Part shown: in pieces, positions 26,649-35,111 of the stretch
Numbering within the stretch: the stretch's first letter is position 1
Layout of the letters: each line of letters begins with the position of its first letter
The notes under the pieces: model-generated
What the model was told of the DNA's origin: nothing
Seen by the model: the letters and a program-made list of their open reading frames with translations, nothing else
Databases searched by the model: none
Program-made: the position numbers and the translations under genes
From: Marinobacter maritimus
Lineage (GTDB): Bacteria > Pseudomonadota > Gammaproteobacteria > Pseudomonadales > Oleiphilaceae
NCBI RefSeq assembly: GCF_007671675.1
Contig: NZ_VCGW01000006.1
Coordinates: forward strand, 62,001 to 126,000
Reading direction: 5' to 3'
DNA: 64,000 nt

Positions 26649-28970
26649 ATGACCACCACTCATAGCCTTGGCTACCCTCGCATCGGCCCCCGCCGGGAAC
26701 TTAAATTTGCTCTGGAAGCCCTCTGGCACGGCAAGTCAGGTGAACGAGCCCTGCAGGAAACGGCCGCTGAGTTGCGCGCGCAGAATTGGCAAGAGCAGAC
26801 GGGTCTTTCTCTGGCACCTGTAGGCGATTTTTCTCTGTACGATCAGGTACTGGATATGAGCGTCACACTCGGCAATTTGCCAGAGCGCGCCAGTAGCCAT
26901 GAGGGCACCACGCTGGATGCGTATTTTCGTGTAGCCCGGGGCCGCGCTCCCTGCGACAGCGCCTGCTGCAGTGTGCATGCGGGTGAAATGACCAAATGGT
27001 TCGACACCAATTACCACTACATAGTGCCGGAATTCAGTGCCGACACGAGTTTCAGCTTGAATGCTGAGCGCATTCTGGAGCAACTGGCCGAAGCTCACGC
27101 GCAAGGCGTAACTGCAAAACCAGTGATCATTGGCCCGGTTACTTATCTCAGGTTGGGCAAGACCAAGGATGAATCTGACCGCTTGAAGCTGCTGAAAAAA
27201 TTGCTACCGGTATACAGCGAGTTGCTTGAAAAACTGGCAGCAGCAGGCGCCGAATGGGTGCAAATTGACGAGCCGGCGCTGGTGACAGAATTGGACGCCG
27301 ACTGGCGACACGCATTCGTACTCGCCTACCACGAGTTGAAAACAGCTCCAGTGAAACTGCTGCTGACGACCTATTTCGGGGAACTGCGCGAAAACCTGCA
27401 ACTTGCTTGCGAGCTACCGGTTGCCGGCATTCATCTGGATGCCATCAGCGCCCAAATCGAAGTTGCTCGACTGGCTGACTGGCTGCCGGCTCACAAAGTG
27501 CTGTCCCTCGGGGTTATCAACGGCCGCAATGTCTGGAAAACAGACCTGAACGCCACTCTGGATCTTCTGGAGCCACTAAGGGAAAAGCTGGGAGAACGTC
27601 TTTGGCTTGCAACCTCTTGCTCGCTTTTGCACGTGCCCGTTGATCTTGAGAACGAAACGACGTTGGATTCAGAAATCCGCAACTGGTTGGCCTTTGCACG
27701 CCAGAAGCTGCAGGAATTGGCCACTCTGGCGAAGGCGCTCGATGAAGGTCGGGACGCCGTAGCTAAGGATTTGGATGCCAACCGGAAAGCCATTGAAAAC
27801 CGCCGACAGTCTTCACGAGCCCACAACCCGGCGGTTGCCAAGGCGCTGTTGGCTATTACACCAGAGCACGGCCATCGCAGGAGCCCGTTCAGCACCCGGG
27901 CCAAGCTGCAGCAAGAACGATTCCAGCTGCCAGCCTATCCAACGACGACCATTGGCTCCTTTCCTCAAACTCCGGAAATACGCAAGTTTCGTAAAGAGTT
28001 TAGCCAGGGAAACCTGAACCGTCAGAGCTACACAGCACGGATTCATGAAGAAATTGCTTACTGCATTGAGCAACAGGAAGCGCTTGGTCTGGATGTACTT
28101 GTGCACGGCGAGGCTGAGCGCAACGACATGGTGGAGTATTTCGGAGAGCAGCTGGAAGGCTATGTTTTCAGCCGCTTTGGCTGGGTGCAGTCCTACGGAT
28201 CCCGGTGCGTGAAGCCACCCATTTTATTTGGCGATATCACCCGCCCCAACGCCATGACCGTAGGCTGGACCACATACGCCCAGTCCCTGACGGATAAACC
28301 TTTGAAAGGCATGCTCACCGGACCTGTAACGATTCTGAACTGGTCATTCGTGCGTGATGATCAACCACGCAAGGATACCTGCCTTCAGTTGGCTCTGGCC
28401 GTACGCGACGAAGTACAGGATCTGGAAAAGGCCGGCGTGGGTATTATCCAGATTGACGAGGCAGCCTTGCGCGAAGGCTTGCCCTTGCGCCAGTCAGACT
28501 GGAATACCTATCTGGAATGGGCTATCGAGGCCTTCCGCATCAGCGCCAACGGCGTGCACGATGACACCCAGATTCACACCCACATGTGTTATTCGGAGTT
28601 CAACGACATCATTGGCGCCATTGCCCGTATGGATGCGGACGTGATTACCATCGAAACGTCACGCTCTGCCATGGAGCTGCTCGATGCCTTCAAGGGTTTT
28701 GAGTATCCCAATGATATCGGCCCGGGCGTTTATGACATCCACTCGCCGAACATTCCGCAGGTGGAACAGGTGACAGACTTGATGAGAAAGGCGGCGGAAA
28801 GGGTTCCAGCAGAGCGCTTGTGGGTCAATCCGGATTGCGGTCTGAAGACCCGTCGCTGGGAAGAGGTGATCCCTGCCCTGGAAGCTATGGTAGCTGCGGC
28901 CCGCGAACTGCGGACGCAAAGCGCCGGGAATGAAATTGCGGAACGGGAACTTGCGAAAGCAGATCAGTAA
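26649..28970 (+). CDS. metE: Cobalamin-independent methionine synthase MetE
   Basis: MetE transfers a methyl group from 5-methyltetrahydropteroyl-triglutamate to homocysteine. The 773-residue length and the N- and C-terminal barrels match the family. N-terminal signature: SLGYPRIGPRRELKFALE. C-terminal catalytic signatures: TTTIGSFPQTPEIRKFRKEF and the zinc ligands His645, Cys647 (HTHMCYSEF), Glu669 and Cys730 (NPDCGLKTR). The ribosome site AGGAG lies 6 bases upstream. It is divergent from metR and overlaps the convergent cpdA gene by 7 bases at the 3' end. Confidence 0.96.
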   Translation: MTTTHSLGYPRIGPRRELKFALEALWHGKSGERALQETAAELRAQNWQEQTGLSLAPVGDFSLYDQVLDMSVTLGNLPERASSHEGTTLDAYFRVARGRAPCDSACCSVHAGEMTKWFDTNYHYIVPEFSADTSFSLNAERILEQLAEAHAQGVTAKPVIIGPVTYLRLGKTKDESDRLKLLKKLLPVYSELLEKLAAAGAEWVQIDEPALVTELDADWRHAFVLAYHELKTAPVKLLLTTYFGELRENLQLACELPVAGIHLDAISAQIEVARLADWLPAHKVLSLGVINGRNVWKTDLNATLDLLEPLREKLGERLWLATSCSLLHVPVDLENETTLDSEIRNWLAFARQKLQELATLAKALDEGRDAVAKDLDANRKAIENRRQSSRAHNPAVAKALLAITPEHGHRRSPFSTRAKLQQERFQLPAYPTTTIGSFPQTPEIRKFRKEFSQGNLNRQSYTARIHEEIAYCIEQQEALGLDVLVHGEAERNDMVEYFGEQLEGYVFSRFGWVQSYGSRCVKPPILFGDITRPNAMTVGWTTYAQSLTDKPLKGMLTGPVTILNWSFVRDDQPRKDTCLQLALAVRDEVQDLEKAGVGIIQIDEAALREGLPLRQSDWNTYLEWAIEAFRISANGVHDDTQIHTHMCYSEFNDIIGAIARMDADVITIETSRSAMELLDAFKGFEYPNDIGPGVYDIHSPNIPQVEQVTDLMRKAAERVPAERLWVNPDCGLKTRRWEEVIPALEAMVAAARELRTQSAGNEIAERELAKADQ

Positions 28971-29770
28971 CCCGAGCTGTTCTTATCAAGCTCAAACTCG
29001 AAATCCATGGCCCGACCCACTTCCGTTGTGAAGTTGCCGGAGGCCTGGAGTTCAAACCAACGATACCCAGGTGCCAGATCTTCCACGGAGAACTTGCGCG
29101 AACCGGAGGTAAACTGAATGCAAGTGGAAGGCGTGGCCAGCAGCTGCACGCCGTTTCTCTTCTGCTCATGAGTCTGGTGAATGTGACCCCACAACACGAC
29201 CTTTACTTGCGGGAAGCGGTCAATCACCTGCCAGAATTCTTCACGATTCCTGAGGCCAATTTCCCTCATCCAGTCAGCACCAATATCTACCGGGTGGTGA
29301 TGCAGCGTAACAAGTGCCGGCAAATCCGGGTGCTGTGCCAAGGTTTCGGCCAGAAAGTCCAACTCGGATTGGGCAAGTTCCCCGTAAACTTTCCCTGGCA
29401 CCGAAGAATCCAGAAGAATGAACTGCCAGCCGGCTTGAACAATGTGCCTCAGGTCTGCGCCATAGCGCGTTGCCACTTTCGTCAGCGACTCAGCGTGATC
29501 GTGATTTCCGGCAAGCCACGCGGACACACAATCAAACACGCCAAGGCGGTCGCCTAACACACGATAGGCTTCTTCCGAGCCATCCTGGGCAAGATCTCCT
29601 GTGGCCAGGATCAAATCAGGTTGCCCGCGGGATTCGAGCACCTCTGCTATAACGGCATCAAGGCTGTCACGGGTATTTACACCGAGCAGCGCACCATCAA
29701 CGCTGGCCATCAGGTGCGGATCCGTTAGCTGCAATACCCGAAGTGGGCGGGTGGTTTCCTGTGACGTCAT
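28964..29770 (-). CDS. cpdA: 3',5'-cyclic AMP phosphodiesterase CpdA
   Basis: CpdA hydrolyses cAMP and so tunes CRP/Vfr-type regulation. It is a calcineurin-like metallophosphatase with the full metal set: LTDPHL (Asp, His), TGDLAQDGS, LAGNHDH, TLHHHPV and WGHIHQ. At 268 residues it matches the family. It belongs to the conserved nudF-DUF1249-cpdA block, although about 200 bases separate it from the DUF1249 gene here. Its stop overlaps the metE 3' end. Confidence 0.9.
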   Translation of the reverse strand: MTSQETTRPLRVLQLTDPHLMASVDGALLGVNTRDSLDAVIAEVLESRGQPDLILATGDLAQDGSEEAYRVLGDRLGVFDCVSAWLAGNHDHAESLTKVATRYGADLRHIVQAGWQFILLDSSVPGKVYGELAQSELDFLAETLAQHPDLPALVTLHHHPVDIGADWMREIGLRNREEFWQVIDRFPQVKVVLWGHIHQTHEQKRNGVQLLATPSTCIQFTSGSRKFSVEDLAPGYRWFELQASGNFTTEVGRAMDFEFELDKNSSGY

Positions 29771-29973
29771 GATGCTCTTGGTCTGCTCGCTGTCATCGCT
29801 TGAGGAACGGATTCACAGGTCGCCGTTTCACGCTAGCCCCCATGATTTCAAAACAAGTGTACGTTGTCAGCTTCGGGATTTGTCGCTATTGATTGGAACC
29901 GGCGTCACATTCTGGATCAGCACGACCAATATATTGCAGTATTTAACAATACTACCCTCTTCAAGGCCAACTT

Positions 29974-30444
29974 TCAGTCCGCACTTTCATCAGCAGACCA
30001 GGCCGCATACTCGAGCGGCAAATGGCCGAACCTCAGACAGTACTCGAGCCAGTCAGCAAGAAATCCGTTGACCTGAACTTTTTCATCCGGATGGTGCATA
30101 AAGCGGTTGGGATAGTCATTGACGGGCGCAATCTGCGTGTCACGATAGCAACTGATGACCTCCGCCATGGCAGCGTCGTGGTATACCCGAACAGTCATCA
30201 GTGGATTATTGAGCCAACGCCCGCTGTTGTGAACTTGCTCAAGCAAGAGGGTTTCCGTATACCGGGCGGTTTGTAGCACCTGGATCCGAACGCGGCCCAG
30301 GTATTCATTTTCCCGATATAGTTCAATTTCACACACTGGCTGATTGTCTACCCTGAGCTGGCGCAGCCTGCGAAGGCGTTGGAAATTGCCCTCACACAGG
30401 GCTCCCAGCTGGCGCAGGTCAGGCACATATCGCTTGGGCTTCAT
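29974..30444 (-). CDS. DUF1249 family protein (YqiB-like)
   Basis: This 156-residue cytoplasmic protein begins MKPKRYVPDLRQLGALCEGN, in register with E. coli YqiB, and ends with the family's DEKVQVNGFLADWLEYCLRFGHL segment. The conserved MTVRVYHDAAMAEV stretch is present. Function is unknown. I chose ATG 30444; ATG 30459 overlaps the nudF stop as TAATG and would add five residues. It follows nudF by about 14 bases, so the two are one transcript, as in E. coli. Confidence 0.85.
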   Translation of the reverse strand: MKPKRYVPDLRQLGALCEGNFQRLRRLRQLRVDNQPVCEIELYRENEYLGRVRIQVLQTARYTETLLLEQVHNSGRWLNNPLMTVRVYHDAAMAEVISCYRDTQIAPVNDYPNRFMHHPDEKVQVNGFLADWLEYCLRFGHLPLEYAAWSADESAD

Positions 30445-30458
30445 GGTCCATTCACCCA

Positions 30459-31076
30459 TTACTCCCACCCTGCCTGCAGTCGGACCCTGTTGAGCTGGAG
30501 CCACTGAATAGCGATGATTGCGGCAGCGTTATTAATACGACCGTCACGGATCATACTTATGGCTTCGTCTGCCGGCACCACATGGGCTCGTATGTCTTCG
30601 TGCTCGTCTTCGAGCCCATACAGGCCGCCTGCCGATTCGGTGCTGACTTTGCCACAGTATAGGTAAACCATTTCAGTGGTGCCGCCCGGCGAAACCAGGT
30701 AATCACAGATTTTCTCGAGCTTACTGAAACTGAGCCCGGCCTCTTCCTGGCCTTCCCTCTGGGCAACCTCTTCGCTGTTTTCGCCGTTTTCGTTCATTCC
30801 GGCAACCAGCTCCAGTAACCATGGCGATTGATCGCGACCGATTGCGCCCAAGCGAAATTGTTCAAGCAGAACGACTTCGTCGCGGTCAGGATCGTAGGGG
30901 AGCACGCAGGTGGCATCGCCGCGCAGAAAGAGCTCACGGGTAAACAGAGGCATACTCCGGCCATCGAAGCGCGGATGCGTCAGCCATAACTTATCCATAC
31001 GGAAGAAGCCCTGAAAGACGGTTTCGCGTTTTTCGATTGTGACGTCACTGGCTTCGAACTGGAACGGCTTGGTCAT
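30459..31076 (-). CDS. nudF: ADP-ribose pyrophosphatase NudF (Nudix)
   Basis: NudF cleaves ADP-ribose to AMP and ribose 5-phosphate. The Nudix box is LVAGMNENGENSEEVAQREG then QEEAGL. The family segment LFTRELFLRGDATCVLPYDP and the C-terminal GRINNAAAIIAIQWL are present. I chose ATG 31076 (MTKPFQFEASDV), with AGGG upstream, giving 205 residues. The open frame extends to 31247 but only by translating palindromic element C. Confidence 0.9.
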   Translation of the reverse strand: MTKPFQFEASDVTIEKRETVFQGFFRMDKLWLTHPRFDGRSMPLFTRELFLRGDATCVLPYDPDRDEVVLLEQFRLGAIGRDQSPWLLELVAGMNENGENSEEVAQREGQEEAGLSFSKLEKICDYLVSPGGTTEMVYLYCGKVSTESAGGLYGLEDEHEDIRAHVVPADEAISMIRDGRINNAAAIIAIQWLQLNRVRLQAGWE

Positions 31077-31162
31077 AGTTTGCCCTGCAGTGAAATCGAT
31101 TTTGAACGATAGACTCTGGCTTAGGGGTATTGCAAGCCTTCTTGATGCTAGCTTGGGTGCAA

Positions 31163-31276
31163 GGCAGGAATCGAGAGGGCTTACCAAAACACGCTCCTTG
31201 CGGCACATCCATGTGGCGCTTGGGCTCCGCCATCCATGACTCCGCACAGTTTTGGCAAACCCTCTCGATCCCTGCC
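31163..31276. repeat. Intergenic palindromic element, copy C
   Basis: Arms of 28 bases (31163-31190 with 31249-31276) pair at 25 of 28 positions around a 58-base core. The core shares the ACGCT start, the TCCATGT segment, and CGCTTGG..CTCCG.CATCCATG.CTCCGCACA with copies A and B, in the same orientation as B. It lies between the thiC stop and the nudF start. Arm bases differ from A and B apart from the inner GGCT..CCAAAAC. Confidence 0.88.
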
Positions 31277-31345
31277 CCAGACTTATGAGCTATGCGTTGA
31301 CGAGCGCCAGTTTCTATTGCACCGCGCCGCCAGCTTCCAGAAAAT

Positions 31346-33226
31346 TCAGACCTTGTCGTAAAGTTTGCTTCCAGAGTCAATAAACTCTCTGGATTTTTCC
31401 TTCATGCCAGCATCCACTGCCGATATCTCGTCAATACCGTGTTCCGCTGCGTAGTCCCGAACTTCTTGGGAGATTTTCATAGAGCAGAATTTTGGGCCGC
31501 ACATGGAACAGAAGTGAGCCACTTTGGCGGAGTCCTTAGGCAAAGTTTCATCGTGGAAGGCGCGAGCTGTGTCTGGGTCCAAACCTAGGTTGAACTGGTC
31601 TTCCCAACGGAATTCGAACCGGGCCTTGGAGACGGCGTTGTCGCGTATTTGAGCGCCGGGGTGTCCTTTGGCCAGATCGGCTGCGTGGGCGGCGATTTTG
31701 TAGGTGATGATGCCGGTTTTCACATCGTCTTTGTTGGGCAGGCCCAGGTGCTCTTTAGGGGTGACGTAGCAGAGCATGGCGCAGCCGAACCAACCGATCA
31801 TGGCAGCGCCGATGCCGGAGGTTATGTGGTCGTAGCCAGGAGCTATGTCGGTAACCAAGGGGCCGAGGGTGTAGAAGGGTGCTTCGTCACAACACGCCAA
31901 CTGTTTGTCCATGTTCTCTTTCACTAGGTGCATGGGCACGTGACCAGGGCCTTCGATCATGCATTGAACATCGTGCTTCCAGGCAATTTTCGTGAGTTCG
32001 CCAAGGGTTTCCAGCTCACCGAACTGGGCAGCGTCGTTGGCGTCGGCTATGGAGCCGGGGCGCAGGCCGTCGCCGAGGCTGAAGGAGACATCGTAGGCTT
32101 TCATGATTTCGCAGATGTCTTCGAAGTGCTCGTACAGGAAGCTTTCTTTGTGATGAGCCAAACACCATTTCGCCATAATGGAGCCGCCTCGGGAGACGAT
32201 GCCTGTGGTGCGTTTGGCGGTCATTGGTACGTGGTGCAAGCGCACGCCAGCGTGGATGGTGAAGTAATCTACGCCCTGCTCAGCTTGCTCGATTAATGTG
32301 TCTCGGAAGATCTCCCACGTTAGGTCTTCGGCAACGCCGCCTACTTTTTCCAGCGCTTGGTAAATGGGCACTGTGCCGATGGGCACTGGTGAGTTGCGGA
32401 TGAGCCATTCGCGGGTTTCGTGAATGTTCTTGCCGGTGGAGAGGTCCATGATGGTGTCGGAACCCCAGCGAATGCCCCAGGTGAGCTTTTCTACTTCTTC
32501 CTCGATTGAGGAAGTAACCGCTGAGTTGCCGATGTTGCCGTTGATCTTCACCAGAAAGTTACGACCGATGATCATCGGTTCGGATTCGGGATGATTAATG
32601 TTGGCAGGGATAATCGCCCTACCCCGAGCAACTTCGCTGCGCACAAACTCGGGGGTAATTTCCATTGGAATGCTGGCACCGAAGGATTGGCCGGGGTGCT
32701 GATCGTTCACCCAACCCTGCTCACGGGCTTCCAGCAGTTTCATGTTTTCACGAATGGCGATGTATTCCATTTCAGGCGTAATGATGCCATTGCGGGCGTA
32801 ATGCATCTGGGTGACGTTTTTAACCGCCAGCGCTCGTAATGGCTTACGCTCATCCATAAACCTGAGCGGGTCGAGCTGAGGGTCCTTCATTCGCCGGCGG
32901 GTATATTCAGATGTATAGCTTGGTAAGGGCGCTGTGTCTTCTCGCTCGGCTATCCAGGCGGCACGGATTGCAGGGAGCCCTTTGCGCAGGTCAATGGTCG
33001 CGTTGGGATCACTGTAGATACCCGAGGTGTCGTACACCATCACCGGCGCGTTTTTTTCACCGCCCAACTCCGTGGGCGTGTCCTGTACGGTAATTTCCCG
33101 CATAGGCACCCGCAGGTCGGAACGGCTACCCTGTACGTATATTTTTCGCGATCCTGGCAACGGCTGTATCGCGGCAGAATCCACGCGGGCGGAATCACTA
33201 AGGTAAGTTGGTAGATCTGTCATCAT
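31346..33226 (-). CDS. thiC: Phosphomethylpyrimidine synthase ThiC
   Basis: ThiC is a radical SAM enzyme that rearranges aminoimidazole ribotide into hydroxymethylpyrimidine phosphate for thiamine. The C-terminal cluster motif CSMCGPKFC provides Cys573, Cys576 and Cys581. Typical segments such as VMVYDTSGIYSDPNATIDL, YFTIHAGVRL and MCYVTPKEHLGLP-type runs are present. I chose ATG 33226, with ATG 33223 beside it, because GGGAG is just upstream and the result (626 residues) fits the family. The open frame to 33424 runs through the TPP riboswitch. Expression is probably controlled by that riboswitch. Confidence 0.95.
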   Translation of the reverse strand: MMTDLPTYLSDSARVDSAAIQPLPGSRKIYVQGSRSDLRVPMREITVQDTPTELGGEKNAPVMVYDTSGIYSDPNATIDLRKGLPAIRAAWIAEREDTAPLPSYTSEYTRRRMKDPQLDPLRFMDERKPLRALAVKNVTQMHYARNGIITPEMEYIAIRENMKLLEAREQGWVNDQHPGQSFGASIPMEITPEFVRSEVARGRAIIPANINHPESEPMIIGRNFLVKINGNIGNSAVTSSIEEEVEKLTWGIRWGSDTIMDLSTGKNIHETREWLIRNSPVPIGTVPIYQALEKVGGVAEDLTWEIFRDTLIEQAEQGVDYFTIHAGVRLHHVPMTAKRTTGIVSRGGSIMAKWCLAHHKESFLYEHFEDICEIMKAYDVSFSLGDGLRPGSIADANDAAQFGELETLGELTKIAWKHDVQCMIEGPGHVPMHLVKENMDKQLACCDEAPFYTLGPLVTDIAPGYDHITSGIGAAMIGWFGCAMLCYVTPKEHLGLPNKDDVKTGIITYKIAAHAADLAKGHPGAQIRDNAVSKARFEFRWEDQFNLGLDPDTARAFHDETLPKDSAKVAHFCSMCGPKFCSMKISQEVRDYAAEHGIDEISAVDAGMKEKSREFIDSGSKLYDKV

Positions 33227-33324
33227 TCGCTCCCGGAACATTGCTTTGGTATTCGGGTCGCGCATGACGGAGAAAGTAGCCAAGCCGTTGTTTAGCGGGC
33301 AGCACTGGCTCTTCGGTTGTCTGG

Positions 33325-33427
33325 TCTCAATCCCTACGCCGGTATTATCCGGATCAGGTCGCGGGTTCTGCGTTGCAATCTCAGCCAGTTGCCCAAACAA
33401 ATCAGGCAGCCAGCACCCCGTCAAGAC
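33325..33427 (-). promoter_or_regulatory. TPP riboswitch (THI element) of thiC
   Basis: Read on the minus strand, the leader contains GACGGGGTGCTGG, then the CTGAGA box (GGCTGAGATTGC), then ACCTGATCCGGATAATACCG and GCGTAGGGA. These are the diagnostic conserved blocks of thiamine pyrophosphate aptamers in the right order. It lies about 100 bases upstream of the thiC start. The intervening sequence can form hairpins near GCCGTTGTTTAGCGGG and could be the expression platform. Confidence 0.93.
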
Positions 33428-33636
33428 GCGAGTCTGTAATGCATAGCACTCAGAGTAGGTGCTATTTGCAAGTGTAGAGCTGAGAGCAATTATTGTCCAT
33501 AATGACTGATCTGTTTAAACCGGTTCGATTTTCCATGCCAATGCGGAGGCCGTTCCCATATTTTCCGCAGAGATCCGGCATTCTCTTACAAGCGCCCCGA
33601 GAGGGCACAAGCGCGCATATGTACTCAGGAGTAACA
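33428..33636. promoter_or_regulatory. Divergent promoter region between thiC and tolC
   Basis: This 209-base stretch lies between the riboswitch and the tolC start and must contain both promoters. An AT-rich patch at about 33465-33505 (TTGCAA and CATAAT-like boxes) is the likeliest place, but spacing is not ideal for either direction. No gene is supported; an open frame from 33493 is only an upstream extension of tolC. Confidence 0.45.
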
Positions 33637-35016
33637 ATGAAGAAACGATTGCTTTCCGGACTTGTTGGCCTCTTGGCAGCACAACCTGCCCTGTCCATGA
33701 ACCTGGTAGAGACCTATGAGAAAGCACTTTCCTATGATTCCGGCATTGCTGCAGCTCAGGCCAGATTTGAATCCCAACAGGCCGCCAGCGATGTCACCCG
33801 GAGCGCCTTGTTGCCACAAATCGGTGCCTATGGTGAGGCGCGTCATATTGATAATGACGGCCCCAGCGCATCCCAGGATAACAGCTATAAAGAGCTGAAC
33901 TACGGCGTGCAACTGACACAACCACTGTTTCGTGCAGACGCATGGTTTCAGTACGATGCCAGCCAGTTCCAGACAGATTCCGCGCGAGCGCAATATAATC
34001 TGGCTCAGCAACAACTCATTCTTGATGTCGCAACCGCCTACTTTGATGTTTTGCGTGCTCAGGATACGGTAACGACCGCCCTGGCAGGCGAAGCCGCAAT
34101 CCGGCGCCAGTATGAACAGGCTCAGGAGCGCTTCGATGTTGGCCTGATCGCCATTACTGAAGTCTACGAAGCCCGCGCCAGCTACGACGACAGCAGGAGC
34201 CTGCGAATTGCAGCAGAAAACCAGGTAAATATCGCACGGGAGCAACTGGCCCGGCTGACCGGTGAATACTCGGAGGATCTGGAGAATCTGCGCCAGAACT
34301 TCCCTCTGGGCCGCCCTGAACCAATGGACCCGGCCGCGTGGGAAATGACCGCCCTGGAGCAAAACTGGTCCATTCAATCCGCAATTTACGACCTGAGCGC
34401 CAGTGAGTCCGGACTGAAAGTGGCCAAGGCAGGGCATTACCCGACACTGGATCTGAACGCCTCTTACGGCAAGTCCGACGTTGACGGAATTGAGCAGAGC
34501 TCCAGCCTTCAGCGTGACGGTGTTACTACTCAGGGCATTATCGGCCTCAGCCTCAATGTGCCGCTATATTCTGGCGGTGGAACTCAGGCAGGGGTACGTC
34601 AGCAGCGTTCTCTGGTCACAGTGGCAGAACAGACTCTCAGCACCGTGCGCCGCGATGTACGGGTAACTACTCGCAGCCTGTTCCTGACCATTAACAACAA
34701 CATTGAAACTGCGTCAGCGCTGAAACAAACCATCATTTCCCGCCGCAGTGCTCTGGATGCAACCCGCGCCGGCTATGATGTTGGCACCCGGAATATTGTT
34801 GAAGTGCTGGATGCAGAACGGGCCTATTATGTCGCACTGCGGGATTACGCCAACGCCCGTTATGACTATGTGAACAACACGTTTCAGCTAAAACAGGCTG
34901 CGGGCACGCTCAGCCCGAGAGACCTGATTGAATTGAACAATTGGCTCAGCGCCACGGCCCCTGGCATAGAGGCTCTTGCCAATGACCAGGAAACCCTGGA
35001 AGACCCTACCCGCTAG
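33637..35016 (+). CDS. tolC: TolC-family outer membrane efflux channel
   Basis: TolC forms the outer-membrane duct for type I secretion and RND/ABC efflux pumps. The signal peptide is MKKRLLSGLVGLLAAQPALS, and the mature protein starts MNLVETYEKALSYDSGIAAA, the usual TolC beginning. Two OEP repeats are visible (about 25-215 and 235-430), with the ATRAGYDVGTRNIVEVLDAE segment of the second coiled-coil hairpin. I chose ATG 33637 for AGGAG upstream, giving 459 residues. The tolC / nudF-yqiB-cpdA neighbourhood is conserved, with thiC inserted between them here. Confidence 0.92.
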   Translation: MKKRLLSGLVGLLAAQPALSMNLVETYEKALSYDSGIAAAQARFESQQAASDVTRSALLPQIGAYGEARHIDNDGPSASQDNSYKELNYGVQLTQPLFRADAWFQYDASQFQTDSARAQYNLAQQQLILDVATAYFDVLRAQDTVTTALAGEAAIRRQYEQAQERFDVGLIAITEVYEARASYDDSRSLRIAAENQVNIAREQLARLTGEYSEDLENLRQNFPLGRPEPMDPAAWEMTALEQNWSIQSAIYDLSASESGLKVAKAGHYPTLDLNASYGKSDVDGIEQSSSLQRDGVTTQGIIGLSLNVPLYSGGGTQAGVRQQRSLVTVAEQTLSTVRRDVRVTTRSLFLTINNNIETASALKQTIISRRSALDATRAGYDVGTRNIVEVLDAERAYYVALRDYANARYDYVNNTFQLKQAAGTLSPRDLIELNNWLSATAPGIEALANDQETLEDPTR

Positions 35017-35041
35017 TATACGCAGGCAAGGCGCATAGCCG

Positions 35042-35091
35042 CTTGATAGAGAAAGGGTAGAAGCAAACCTTCTTATCCTTTCTCTATCAAG
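35042..35091. terminator. Long hairpin between convergent tolC and waaA
   Basis: A perfect 15-base inverted repeat (35042-35056 with 35077-35091) has an inner AGAAG/CTTCT pair that extends the stem. There is no T-tract after either arm, so a standard intrinsic terminator is doubtful. An mRNA 3'-end stabiliser or a Rho-assisted stop is possible. Confidence 0.55.
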
Positions 35092-35111
35092 GCACCAACA
35101 CCCCAACCGCT

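Noticed and set aside
31077..31247. N-terminal extension of nudF
   Set aside because: It is translation of palindromic element C. The family start is ATG 31076 with a ribosome site.
33227..33424. N-terminal extension of thiC by 66 residues
   Set aside because: This stretch is the TPP riboswitch and leader, not protein-coding.
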